From: Thermoplasma acidophilum DSM 1728
GTDB lineage: Archaea; Thermoplasmatota; Thermoplasmata; Thermoplasmatales; Thermoplasmataceae
DNA length: 64,000 nucleotides
Assembly: GCF_000195915.1 (NCBI RefSeq)
Contig: NC_002578.1
Location: 1,483,644 to 1,547,643 of the forward strand
Direction: 5' to 3'
Below, one piece after another: positions 42,290 to 53,535 of the stretch (the stretch's first letter is position 1; each line of letters starts with the position of its first letter). The notes beneath the pieces were generated by a model that saw nothing but the letters and a program-made list of their open reading frames with translations, had not been told where the DNA came from and made no database searches. A program made the translations under genes and the position numbers.

Positions 42290-42904
42290 ATGGAGGGCAT
42301 AGAAGATTTTCTTGAAAAACTCGCCAGCCCCTCACCTGCACCCGGCGGTGGTGCAGCAAGTGCCTTTGTTTCCATTGTCGGCGGATCGCTCATATCGATG
42401 GTGTCACAGCTGACCATCGGAAAGAAGAACTACGCACAGTACGATGCGGAGATGAAGGGAATACTTGAAAGGGAGAGGCAGATTGAAAAGGATCTGCGAA
42501 GCCTCATAGACGAGGACGAAAGGGCATTCAATGCCATCATGGAAGCGCTGAAGATGCCAAAGGACACAGAATCTCAGAAGAAGGTGAGGGAGGAAAAGCT
42601 TCAGAGTGCCCTCAGAACAGGAATAGACGTCCCTTGGAAGATAGCAAGGAAGGCGTACGATCTGCTTGCGCTCGTGGAACCGCTCGCCGATCACGGAAAC
42701 AAGAACGCTGTGACTGATGCTGGATCTGCGGCACTTTTTCTCCAGGCCGCCATAAAGGCAGCACTCTACAACGTGAAGATAAACCTGAAGATGGTCAAGG
42801 ACGAGGATTACGTCGCCGATCAGCGCATGAAGATCAACGTGTTCCTCGAGAACACGGATGATCTTTTTGAGAGGATAAGGAAGAAGGTGGAGGAGAAACT
42901 ATGA
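42290..42904 (+). CDS. fchA: Formimidoyltetrahydrofolate cyclodeaminase
   Basis: A 204-residue helical enzyme of the FTCD C-terminal family, with the typical SPSPAPGGGAASAFV N-terminal motif. It converts 5-formimino-THF to 5,10-methenyl-THF plus ammonia. In animals this domain is fused to the formiminotransferase; here it is separate. The frame opens at 42251, but the ATG at 42290 gives the family N-terminus. TATA-like runs lie at 42211-42220 and 42236-42247. The stop codon overlaps the start of the formate-THF ligase gene (ATGA). Confidence 0.9.
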   Translation: MEGIEDFLEKLASPSPAPGGGAASAFVSIVGGSLISMVSQLTIGKKNYAQYDAEMKGILERERQIEKDLRSLIDEDERAFNAIMEALKMPKDTESQKKVREEKLQSALRTGIDVPWKIARKAYDLLALVEPLADHGNKNAVTDAGSAALFLQAAIKAALYNVKINLKMVKDEDYVADQRMKINVFLENTDDLFERIRKKVEEKL

Positions 42905-44511
42905 GGGATATAGAGGAAATTATAAAGGAAATTGGCCTTGGAAGAGATGATTATGAACTGTACGGCAGATACATGGCCAAGCTGGATCTTGGCCTGCAGA
43001 ACAGAGGAAGGCCCAGGGCGAAGCTGATACTGGTCACGGCCATGACCCCGACACCAGCTGGAGAAGGCAAGACCACGACAACCATAGGTCTCGGTCAGGC
43101 AATGAAGAAGCTTGGCAAGAATGTGGCCATAGCGATCAGGGAACCATCACTTGGCCCATGCTTTGGCATAAAGGGAGGTGCAACCGGAGGCGGAAAATCA
43201 AAGGTCGAACCTAGCGACAGAATAAACCTGTTCTTCACGGGAGACTTCCCGACGATAACCGCAGCACACAACCTGCTGTCAGCAATGATAAACAACCACA
43301 TGTACCATGGAAACGAACTCAACCTGGATCCCAAGAGGATAACTTTCCCCAGAACGATAGACATGAACGACAGATCCCTGCGCAGCATACTGGTCGGTGT
43401 GGGTCCCAGGGACATGGGCGTCCTTGCAGGCGACAGCTTCGTCATAACGCCTGCGAGCGAGGTCATGGCGATAACCGGCCTCTCACTCAATTACCAGGAT
43501 CTCAAGGCAAGGCTTTCAAGGATACTTGCCGGCTTCACAACCAAGAATAAGCCTGTATTTGCCGGAGATCTCAAAGCCGAGGGATCGATGGCCGCGCTTC
43601 TAAGGGATGCCCTAAAGCCCAATCTCGTCCAGACAACAGAGGGTGTCCCTGCTTTCGTTCACACTGGCCCATTCGGCAACATCGCCCATGGAACCTCAAG
43701 CCTCGTAGCGGACAAGATAGCGCTGAACCTCTTCGATTACGTGATCACGGAGGCGGGCTTCGGGTCCGATCTTGGCGCAGAGAAGTTCTTTAACCTGGCC
43801 TCCAGAATTGGCGATCTCCCCATAAACGCGGTGGTACTTGTGGCAACAATAAGGGCCATAAAGCACCACGGGGGCAGCAAGAAGGAAGGCGAGGACATAG
43901 ACGCCGTAAAGACCGGATCTAAAAACCTCATAAGGCATGTCCAGAACATCAGAAACTTCGGAATAGATCCAGTGGTCGCAGTCAACCGCTTCCCGACGGA
44001 CACGGATGGAGAGATAAGGGCGCTGGGAGAGATCCTCGATTCCAACGGCATCAAATGGGCACTTTCAGAGGTGTTCGCAAAGGGAGGAGAGGGCGGCATT
44101 GACCTGGCAAACAAGGTTCTTGCTTCCCTGGGCAGCCACGAAATAAAGAGGACATACGACCTGAAGGACGACATAAGGACCAAGATCGAGAAGATAGCAA
44201 GGAACGTGTACGGCGCTGATGGAGTCATATTCGAAAAGAAGGCCCTGTCAGATATGAAGAAGGCTGAGGAGATCATGGAGAATCCGTACGTGTGCATGGC
44301 CAAGACGCAGTACTCGTTCAGCGATGATGCCTCCCTTCTCAACGATCCGCATGGCTTCACGATAAAGGTTCAGAGCATCAACATATCCTCCGGTGCGGGC
44401 TTCGTTGTGCCAATACTCGGCGAGATAATGACGATGCCTGGCCTTCCAAAGCACCCGGCCGCGGAGAACATCGATCTTACCGATTCCGGAGAGATCACAG
44501 GCCTGTTCTGA
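42901..44511 (+). CDS. fhs: Formate-tetrahydrofolate ligase
   Basis: A 536-residue ATP-dependent ligase that makes 10-formyl-THF from formate and THF. The P-loop is TPTPAGEGKTTTTIG (about residues 44-59), and SLGPCFGIKGGATGGGKS and FTGDFPTITAAHN match the substrate loops. Length is slightly short of the usual 555. It overlaps the cyclodeaminase by 4 bases, so the three folate enzymes act in sequence: formimino transfer, deamination, and formyl activation. Confidence 0.96.
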   Translation: MRDIEEIIKEIGLGRDDYELYGRYMAKLDLGLQNRGRPRAKLILVTAMTPTPAGEGKTTTTIGLGQAMKKLGKNVAIAIREPSLGPCFGIKGGATGGGKSKVEPSDRINLFFTGDFPTITAAHNLLSAMINNHMYHGNELNLDPKRITFPRTIDMNDRSLRSILVGVGPRDMGVLAGDSFVITPASEVMAITGLSLNYQDLKARLSRILAGFTTKNKPVFAGDLKAEGSMAALLRDALKPNLVQTTEGVPAFVHTGPFGNIAHGTSSLVADKIALNLFDYVITEAGFGSDLGAEKFFNLASRIGDLPINAVVLVATIRAIKHHGGSKKEGEDIDAVKTGSKNLIRHVQNIRNFGIDPVVAVNRFPTDTDGEIRALGEILDSNGIKWALSEVFAKGGEGGIDLANKVLASLGSHEIKRTYDLKDDIRTKIEKIARNVYGADGVIFEKKALSDMKKAEEIMENPYVCMAKTQYSFSDDASLLNDPHGFTIKVQSINISSGAGFVVPILGEIMTMPGLPKHPAAENIDLTDSGEITGLF

Positions 44512-44518
44512 AATATAT

Positions 44519-44528
44519 TATTTTTTAT
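44519..44528 (+). terminator. T-run after fhs
   Basis: TTATTTTTTAT, starting 8 bases after the stop codon, is typical of archaeal T-rich termination. Confidence 0.4.
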
Positions 44529-44726
44529 CAACCATCAATTTTTGGTATAACCTGATGCAGACGCACGGCGGATAGTCGAGATATTTTCCCAGAAATGTGC
44601 TGAAACAAGAATCTTCCATTTGAAGCACGAATCATAAAGTTTTGCATCGATACTCTTGCACAGTATGCTATGTTCGTGATGTGCCTTCATGCCATTCGCC
44701 TTTTTAGGCAAACCGTGTGGAAGAGG

Positions 44727-44735
44727 TATTTATAT
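44727..44735 (+). promoter_or_regulatory. TATA box of the Mrp gene
   Basis: TATTTATAT centred 24 bp before the ATG at 44755; leaderless arrangement. The 243-base gap before it holds no gene that I can support. Confidence 0.55.
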
Positions 44736-44754
44736 CGAGTAAGAATTGTGAATT

Positions 44755-45603
44755 ATGGCAAAGGGAACAATTAAGACCAATACACCACCGCCAGCTCCGG
44801 TTGTAGCACCACCTGGAAAATCAACAAAGTACAAGGTGAAATACACCATAACCGTGATGAGCGGCAAGGGTGGAGTTGGGAAATCTACAGTTGCGGTCAA
44901 CCTGGCCGTTTCACTTGCGAGAAAGGGGCTGAAGGTTGGCCTCATAGATGCTGATATAAATGGGCCAGATGACCCAAAGCTTCTGGGGGTATCCGACCTG
45001 AAGCTTTACGCTGACGAGGAGGGAATAATACCGGCAGAGACAAGATACGGTGTTCGCGTGGTGTCCATGGGTTTCCTCATACCGACAGAGGATACGCCGA
45101 TAATATGGCGTGGTTCGCTGATGCACAAGGCAATACAGCAGTTTCTGGAAGACGTAAACTGGAAGGATACGGATGTTGTTGTGCTTGACATGCCGCCTGG
45201 CACCGGAGACGTTGCACTGAGCGTGGCCCAGCTGATACCAGAATCAAATGGCGTTGTCATAGTCGTAACGCCGCAGGATGTCGCCCTTCTCGATGCAAAG
45301 AAGGCAATAAACTTTGCAAAACAGCTGAAGCTCCCTGTCCTTGGCATAATAGAGAACATGAGCGGTTTTGTGTGCCCGCACTGCGGTAACGTCACATACA
45401 TATTCAAGAACGGCGGCGGGGAGAAATCCGCAAAGGAATACAACCTCCCGTTCCTGGGAAAAATACCTCTAATACCAGAAATAGCAGAAAACGGTGACAA
45501 CGGAATACCTGCCGTCGTTATAAATGATAAGATACGTGAGATTTTCGACAGCATAACCGATCAGATACTGAAAGAGGCTCAGATAGAAAATATAAAGCAG
45601 TGA
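44755..45603 (+). CDS. apbC: Mrp/NBP35-family P-loop ATPase, Fe-S carrier
   Basis: A 282-residue cytosolic ATPase with a deviant Walker A motif MSGKGGVGKSTVAVN (about residues 34-48), the LDMPPGTGDVAL segment, and a C-terminal CPHCG pair that binds a bridging [4Fe-4S] cluster in homologous carriers. A proline-rich N-terminal stretch (about residues 8-22) precedes the core. It probably delivers clusters to enzymes such as the ferredoxins or radical SAM proteins. It ends at a T-rich run. Monocistronic by spacing. Confidence 0.93.
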   Translation: MAKGTIKTNTPPPAPVVAPPGKSTKYKVKYTITVMSGKGGVGKSTVAVNLAVSLARKGLKVGLIDADINGPDDPKLLGVSDLKLYADEEGIIPAETRYGVRVVSMGFLIPTEDTPIIWRGSLMHKAIQQFLEDVNWKDTDVVVLDMPPGTGDVALSVAQLIPESNGVVIVVTPQDVALLDAKKAINFAKQLKLPVLGIIENMSGFVCPHCGNVTYIFKNGGGEKSAKEYNLPFLGKIPLIPEIAENGDNGIPAVVINDKIREIFDSITDQILKEAQIENIKQ

Positions 45604-45628
45604 TCATTTTTTCTATTTCTCTTTTATA
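45604..45628 (+). terminator. T-rich terminator after the Mrp gene
   Basis: A T6 and several T3-T4 runs begin right after the stop codon; it separates this transcript from the opposing 23S rRNA transcript. Confidence 0.5.
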
Positions 45629-45663
45629 TCAATATAATTTTTCATCATAGTTCACACTACAAC

Positions 45664-45692
45664 GGCAAAAACAATAAAAAACAAAAATCAAA
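45664..45692 (-). terminator. T-rich terminator of the 23S rRNA transcript
   Basis: On the minus strand TTTTTGTTTTTT-type runs lie 35-60 nt beyond the 23S 3' end and after the processing stem; a strong candidate for termination. Confidence 0.5.
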
Positions 45693-45726
45693 CACGCTTA
45701 TGACTTCAACTAGACGAGAATTTAGC

Positions 45727-48646
<2,920 letters not shown>

Positions 48647-48656
48647 TGTGCCATCT

Positions 48657-48713
48657 CTCATCTAGTCTCATCAAAATTCGACATCTTCCCTTTTAATGTG
48701 ATGCATTAAAAGG
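48657..48713 (-). promoter_or_regulatory. 23S leader: processing stem arm and hairpin
   Basis: CTCATCTAGT (48657-48666) pairs with ACTAGACGAG (45709-45718) across the 23S gene, with one G-U pair, making the stem expected for archaeal pre-rRNA processing. Farther upstream, CCTTTTAATG (48689-48698) and CATTAAAAGG (48704-48713) form a 10-bp hairpin with a 5-nt loop. Confidence 0.6.
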
Positions 48714-48749
48714 TGCATTGTAAGCGTGTATGGACTATATCATTAAGAG

Positions 48750-48758
48750 GGATATAAG
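48750..48758 (-). promoter_or_regulatory. Likely TATA box of the 23S rRNA gene
   Basis: CTTATATCC on the minus strand, predicting a start near 48727 and a leader of about 80 nt that includes the hairpin at 48689-48713. Confidence 0.5.
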
Positions 48759-48866
48759 CATTTTGATCCGGAAGCCCAATTATCCAATAATTTTATAATA
48801 CTCACTTTTCAGAATTTGAAATATATTTTAATTAACTTTTTCTTGCTGATACCGTAAAAAATGGGT

Positions 48867-49271
48867 TCAGTGCCAGCTCGCAGGAGATCCCTGCACGATG
48901 TCACGTTTCCATATGGGCGCTCTCTCCTTTATCTGGTCGATTATGTATCTGCATGCGTCAAACGCCTGTCCTCTATGAGGCGCAGATACCGCTATAACAA
49001 CGGAGTCCTCTGTGAGATTTACTCTACCTATGCGATGAACAACCGCCGCGTCTGTTATTCCGAATTGCCTTATGCAGTACTCTATCATATCGCGTATCTC
49101 CCTTATGGCCATCTCACGGTAGCTCTCATAGAATAGTGCATCCACCTTAACACCATCGGAATCCTCACGAACAGTACCTTCAAACGTAACAATGGCGCCT
49201 GCTTTTGGATTTCTAATCCGATCGATTAGATCCATTACCGGTATCTCGGATTCGATTATATCCACGTACAT
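48867..49271 (-). CDS. moaE: Molybdopterin synthase catalytic subunit
   Basis: A 134-residue enzyme that inserts sulfur into precursor Z with the thiocarboxylated MoaD partner. Signature segments: GAIVTFEGTVRE, the HRIGRVNL pair near residues 80-87, SAPHRGQAF, and KERAPIWKRDI with the catalytic Lys. Start: the ATG at 49271 has AGGTG 5 bases ahead; the adjacent ATG at 49274 is too close. It follows an alpha/beta-hydrolase-like gene by 5 to 8 bases. No moaD lies nearby; the ubiquitin-like gene at 7828-8022 is a candidate partner. Confidence 0.95.
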   Translation of the reverse strand: MYVDIIESEIPVMDLIDRIRNPKAGAIVTFEGTVREDSDGVKVDALFYESYREMAIREIRDMIEYCIRQFGITDAAVVHRIGRVNLTEDSVVIAVSAPHRGQAFDACRYIIDQIKERAPIWKRDIVQGSPASWH

Positions 49272-49279
49272 CATAACAC

Positions 49280-49876
49280 CTAGTCAACTGCGATGTAATT
49301 CTTCAGCATGGAGAAGAACCTGTCAGTGCTGTCCTCCAGCGGTCTTTTGCTGTTGTCGAAAACTTTGAAAACCGATCCTGCAATGAGGTCATGGTAAGAC
49401 TGGCCTATCATGGTCTCCCTGTAGCCACGGGCACCGCCCCACACCAGGAGGACTGGTTTCTGCACCCTGTATAGCTCCTCAGCATATCCGTCATAACCAG
49501 TACCATCTATCGCGATTACGTTGCTGAATCTTTCCGGATGGATCATAGAACATTTCAGCGCAACATCTGCGTTTATGCCTTCACCCATGAGCATAACATT
49601 CTTCAGGCGCATGGCCTGAACAAAATTGTAGTAGAATTCACCTGCAGAATCCAAGTTACTTGAGGGTTCGGAATCCACAACTTCCTTGCTCCCAGCTATA
49701 AAGTGCGGAATGTAAACATTGATCTTCCACTCATTGATTCTGTCAGCAGCTCTGAGTTTCTGCCAGATCTCATCTCCCTTGATATCTATTATGACGAGGT
49801 TCTTCTTTACGCCTGGCATGGCAGCGTAACTATAGGGAATCCTGTATCCGGAGATCAGGACTTCACCATTTTCCAT
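49280..49876 (-). CDS. Alpha/beta-hydrolase-fold protein lacking the catalytic triad
   Basis: A 198-residue protein whose second half aligns by eye with alpha/beta hydrolases: VMLMGEGINADVAL occupies the nucleophile elbow, HPERFSNVIAID the next strand, VLLVWGGARG the acid strand, and RPLEDSTDRFF the terminal helix. The nucleophile Ser (GxSxG), the acid and the His are all replaced (GEG, Arg region, Lys/Arg). A catalytic role is improbable; it may bind a ligand or scaffold a partner. Co-transcribed with moaE. The N-terminal cap region is shorter than usual (about 250-280 residues for the family). Confidence 0.7.
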   Translation of the reverse strand: MENGEVLISGYRIPYSYAAMPGVKKNLVIIDIKGDEIWQKLRAADRINEWKINVYIPHFIAGSKEVVDSEPSSNLDSAGEFYYNFVQAMRLKNVMLMGEGINADVALKCSMIHPERFSNVIAIDGTGYDGYAEELYRVQKPVLLVWGGARGYRETMIGQSYHDLIAGSVFKVFDNSKRPLEDSTDRFFSMLKNYIAVD

Positions 49877-50065
49877 ACATGATCATTCTATACCGTTATA
49901 TAGAATTTAAACCCATCAACAATTTTCAACGGTATCGCATAGGATATACGATAATGGCTTCCATCGACATCCGGCTTAATCCTGATCTTTAAATATGCTT
50001 TGCAATGGTAGTTAAACGTGCTCCCCTTAGAAAGTTAAATAAGTGCATTTTGCATGATCGTGCAG

Positions 50066-50138
50066 AGCCCTGTGGTGTAGTGGACAAGCATTTTGGACTT
50101 TGGATCCAAAGACGGCAGTTCGAATCTGCCCAGGGCTA
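50066..50138 (+). tRNA. tRNA-Gln (TTG)
   Basis: Acceptor AGCCCTG with CAGGGCT, D arm GGTGTAGTGGACAAGCA, anticodon stem TTGGA/TCCAA around CTTTGGA (anticodon TTG), T arm GGCAGTTCGAATCTGCC, discriminator A. CCA not encoded; no intron. A TTTAAATATG box lies about 70 bp upstream. A protein gene starts only 15 bases after the tRNA. Confidence 0.94.
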
Positions 50139-50153
50139 TACAGTGGTGAAAGG

Positions 50154-50594
50154 ATGCCAGATCCTGTTGAAGTACCGACACAGCCTCCTGTAAAGCGCGC
50201 GAGAAAGATAGCGTCCATAGTGGCTGTGATAATTATAGCCATGTCCTTTGGCTTACTCTACGGCCTTTCAATGAACAGCACAGTCACCGTGAATGTAATG
50301 TACATCAACGTTGTTGTCACAGTCAATGGAGCATCCACCATCATACCTGTGCAGTTTAATCATGAGACGCTGGGTTCTGGCGAAAAGGTTTATTTTTCCG
50401 TGGACCTGAAAGGCGGAACGGACGGCCTGACCGTTAACGCTGTATCATCCGGTACCACCGGGTTCGCCGTTGGATCCGTTACATCAATTCCGGCTAGCAT
50501 TGGCCCTGGCAGTACACTGATCCTTAAGCTGTTCTTCGTCACACCAAATTATGATTATGCAGGCGACCTCACAGTAAATGTATCAGCAAGCTGA
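50154..50594 (+). CDS. Small membrane-anchored extracytoplasmic protein
   Basis: A 146-residue protein with a basic N-terminus, one membrane segment (about residues 20-40, IASIVAVIIIAMSFGLLY) and a Thr/Val/Ser-rich beta-type outer domain with no Cys. No family recognised; probably Thermoplasma-specific. The ATG at 50154 is preceded by GGTGAAAGG; a start further upstream would lie inside the tRNA gene. No separate promoter fits in the 15-base gap, so it is likely made from the tRNA-Gln transcript. It could be a cell-surface component, but that is a guess. Confidence 0.75.
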   Translation: MPDPVEVPTQPPVKRARKIASIVAVIIIAMSFGLLYGLSMNSTVTVNVMYINVVVTVNGASTIIPVQFNHETLGSGEKVYFSVDLKGGTDGLTVNAVSSGTTGFAVGSVTSIPASIGPGSTLILKLFFVTPNYDYAGDLTVNVSAS

Positions 50595-50905
50595 GTTATT
50601 GATCAGATTACGCGGCAGATATCCGATCACCTATTCAATGCTTTATATTTTTTCCATCCTGATATCTATCCTGGCTGTTGGACTTTATGCCTTATAGATT
50701 CATAGTTAATTTCCGTCGGCGGTTTCAGAAATATTCAGATTTCTGCGTTAATACGAAATTATATGCGCTTAAAATTGCTGAGTCTATATTATGCCCCAAT
50801 TCCGTTCCTGTGTATCTTAATGGCATATCCTCATGGTATCGAAGCTTTCACATGCCGGTCTAAGCGATATGCACGGCACTTAAAATTCATGCAAGCAGAA
50901 TCGTT
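50595..50905. other. Gene-free AT-rich stretch
   Basis: Between the small membrane protein and cydB. Two short open frames (about 60 codons) lack homology, a ribosome site and codon pattern, so I see no supported gene here. The final part before cydB is the terminator described next. Confidence 0.6.
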
Positions 50906-50933
50906 AACATTAAAAACAAAATTGTTTAATGTT
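50906..50933 (-). terminator. Hairpin terminator after cydB
   Basis: AACATTAAA (50906-50914) and TTTAATGTT (50925-50933) form a perfect 9-bp stem about 40 bases after the cydB stop, in a T-rich context on the minus strand. Confidence 0.55.
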
Positions 50934-50973
50934 ATTATTTATTAAAAATATTGAATAAAATTTTAATGCCGTT

Positions 50974-51942
50974 TTACTCCTTTGCCTTCGCTGCCGAACC
51001 CATCTGCATCTTGGCGAAATTGTTCGCCACGTAGACCATGTAGATGAGCATAAGTATCAGCAGTATGCCTCCCCCTAGCGTTATGTAGAAGTAAGCAACG
51101 GACATCGCCTTATTTGTAAGGAAATCAGAAACCGGTAGGGTTCCGCCGAAGAATTTTGGATACACGAGCGAATAGAACGGGTATATCGATATCGTGAGCA
51201 GAGTAAGGAACACAACCTTGTTTTCGATGATCTTTCTTGTGGGCCTGTAGTAGAACAGTATCGGAGCTATAACACCGATTATTATTGTGACAGCAAGAAC
51301 AGGCGAGATTGGCACTGCGCTGATCGAAGTGTGTATCCATACAAGGGCAGCAAGCTCCAGAACTATGCCGAGATATGAGGCAACCATCGATATCCTCATG
51401 TAGTTCTCAAGACCGTAGAATATGAAGGAAAAACCGTACATGAGCACAATGGCACCTATCACGAAGAGTACGTCTCCAGGAGCGGATGCCCATTTGCCGG
51501 CATTGAAGGCAAGTTTTGCCAGGACGACACCTCCGCCCGTAACGACTGACGATGCGAAGATCACAAAGACCAGGCAGAAGAGGCATTCGAAGACTGAAAA
51601 TATAGAATACATCGATCTGTCTGAAAATCTGCCCTTTTTTATGAATTCACCGAATATTATGAAGGCGTTTCTGCCTATGAATGCTATGAGCAATATGAGG
51701 AGCGGCACTGCATATATGTAAGCAGCCGGAATGAGGATTGACGGATAGGCAAAGTCGGATGTGACCACCCAGAAGGCTATGAACGTTCCTGTCAGCTCCC
51801 ATATTGGAATCACATAGGGGCTCACACGGCTCTTCGATCCATGGTAATGGAAGAGGAAGAGCATTGCGCCCATTGATTCCGATATGAACAGTGCTAGCAT
51901 TATAGACATTATGAGGAAATTCAGACCAAACACTGCGTTCAT
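50974..51942 (-). CDS. cydB: Cytochrome bd oxidase subunit II
   Basis: A 322-residue membrane protein with about eight to nine hydrophobic segments. Shape and hydrophobic layout match CydB, including the early FLFHYHGSKSRVSPY and WELTGTFIAFWVVTSDFAYP segments. It supports the haem subunit encoded upstream. It follows cydA by 10 bases. No CydX or CydDC genes are nearby. The oxidase reduces O2 to water using quinol, probably serving aerobic respiration in the organism. Confidence 0.9.
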   Translation of the reverse strand: MNAVFGLNFLIMSIMLALFISESMGAMLFLFHYHGSKSRVSPYVIPIWELTGTFIAFWVVTSDFAYPSILIPAAYIYAVPLLILLIAFIGRNAFIIFGEFIKKGRFSDRSMYSIFSVFECLFCLVFVIFASSVVTGGGVVLAKLAFNAGKWASAPGDVLFVIGAIVLMYGFSFIFYGLENYMRISMVASYLGIVLELAALVWIHTSISAVPISPVLAVTIIIGVIAPILFYYRPTRKIIENKVVFLTLLTISIYPFYSLVYPKFFGGTLPVSDFLTNKAMSVAYFYITLGGGILLILMLIYMVYVANNFAKMQMGSAAKAKE

Positions 51943-51952
51943 GTTTCACACC

Positions 51953-53320
51953 TCAGAAATTCACGCCCGTCGCAGAAGGCGATTCGTTTACCTCCTTGCT
52001 TACCTCTTCCCTGTTGAATACCCTGGCCGAGAAGTAGAATGACACTGGAATCAGAATCGTGTAAAATACCATCATAGCTATACCCGGCCCTATCATCGAA
52101 GTCGATGTGTTCGCTGCCTGGTACACATACATCACATTGTAAATGATCCATGGCTGCCTCCCCACTTCATCGACAACCCAGCCATCCTCCATGGTGTACA
52201 TTGCTATGATACCGAATATTGGGAAAAGTATGGCCATCCATTTATTGCTGTATGGCTGCTTCCTGACAGCCCACATGACTAGGTATGCGAGAAGGTATAG
52301 GCCTATGAGTATGCCAAACAGCACCATGAGGTCGAACATCGTGTGCACTATCAGAGGTGGCCAGAGGTTCATGGGATAGTACATGAGGCCTTTTGGAACA
52401 ACGAATGATGCGTTTCCAGTTCCGGCCAGCAGGCTCTGCAGGCCAGGTATGGTTATGGCACCGACGATCTTTCCGTTAACTATCGTGCCGAAGAGCTTCT
52501 CCGGCTCGAATCGACGACCTCCAAGGAGGTTCAGTTCAAGTGCGGAATACTTAAGTGGCTGGTTGACAATGAGCGAACTGGCTGCAAGCGATCCAGATAT
52601 TCCTGCGAGTATGACATAGGCCATCGACAGCGCCGCTGTGATCTTGCTCCCCTTCATGTAGAAGATGCGATCATCCTGATTCTTGGAGATCAGGTATCTG
52701 TATGCGAAGTATCCTCCCATCAGCATCGTTCCCGCAAGCAACGTAACAGGAACAACGTGTGCTATTTCCGAAAGGAAGGACGGCGAATTGACCGCAGCCC
52801 AAGGGTTGACATCGGTTATCTGACCAGTGCTCTCGAATACTGAGATGTTGAAACCATTTGGTGTGTTCATCCATGCGTTTACCATCACTATGAACATCGC
52901 AGAACCGAGTGTTCCCGCACCAATAAAGAATGTGAGGGCCCAGTGCGTCATCCTGTTCTTGAATGCGTCCCAGTAGTAGATGTATATTATCAGGAATATG
53001 GTCTCGGTGAAGAAGGCGAATATCTCGAGATAGAACGGCACCATGGCAACAGCTGCAACCACCGTGAAGAACTTCGGGAACAGTATTACAAGTTCGGCTG
53101 CCATCACTATGCCGCTTGCCGTACCTATCGCGAAGAATATGGTGAAGACCTTCGCAAGGCGTTTGGCAAGAAGATCATAGTACTTGTCCTTGTACCTTAT
53201 GCCCAGGTATTCGGCCACGCTTAGTACAACTATTGTTGATATACTCATGGTGACCAGTATTATATGGACACCGATCGAGTAGGCGAAGAGTAGCCTGTCA
53301 AAAGTCGTTATGAACGCCAT
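51953..53320 (-). CDS. cydA: Cytochrome bd oxidase subunit I
   Basis: A 455-residue, multi-span membrane subunit that binds haems b558, b595 and d. The conserved GRQPW motif appears as VDEVGRQPWIIYN near residue 390, and the early His ligand region (AYSIGVHIILVTMSI) and the SEIAHVVPVTLLAG segment match the family. The quinol loop is short, as in Q-loop-short (Bacillus-like) enzymes. A TTTAAATATG box is about 26 bp before the ATG, so the mRNA is likely leaderless. Confidence 0.94.
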   Translation of the reverse strand: MAFITTFDRLLFAYSIGVHIILVTMSISTIVVLSVAEYLGIRYKDKYYDLLAKRLAKVFTIFFAIGTASGIVMAAELVILFPKFFTVVAAVAMVPFYLEIFAFFTETIFLIIYIYYWDAFKNRMTHWALTFFIGAGTLGSAMFIVMVNAWMNTPNGFNISVFESTGQITDVNPWAAVNSPSFLSEIAHVVPVTLLAGTMLMGGYFAYRYLISKNQDDRIFYMKGSKITAALSMAYVILAGISGSLAASSLIVNQPLKYSALELNLLGGRRFEPEKLFGTIVNGKIVGAITIPGLQSLLAGTGNASFVVPKGLMYYPMNLWPPLIVHTMFDLMVLFGILIGLYLLAYLVMWAVRKQPYSNKWMAILFPIFGIIAMYTMEDGWVVDEVGRQPWIIYNVMYVYQAANTSTSMIGPGIAMMVFYTILIPVSFYFSARVFNREEVSKEVNESPSATGVNF

Positions 53321-53340
53321 ATTCCAATTAATAACTGTTT

Positions 53341-53352
53341 CATATTTAAATC
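53341..53352 (-). promoter_or_regulatory. TATA box of the cydAB operon
   Basis: TTTAAATATG on the minus strand centred about 26 bp before the cydA ATG. Confidence 0.55.
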
Positions 53353-53535
53353 TTATTTTATCATATAATAATTTTTCGTAATTAAATCATGCTACATAAC
53401 AGGGCATATGCTCTAGATATATAACCTTAAATGTTAGGTTATGACATCGCCATAAATAATTGCAGACCCATTTTTCTAAAATACCGGCGCGGAAATTTCA
53501 AAAATAAGAAATACGATGTTTCATTTTATTTCACC

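Noticed and set aside
50100-50153. Start of the small membrane protein inside tRNA-Gln
   Set aside because: It would make the tRNA sequence coding; the ATG at 50154 with GGTGA is sufficient.
50678-50945. Two short frames of about 60 codons in the cydB downstream gap
   Set aside because: No ribosome site, no codon bias and no homology; AT-rich spacer with a terminator hairpin explains the region.
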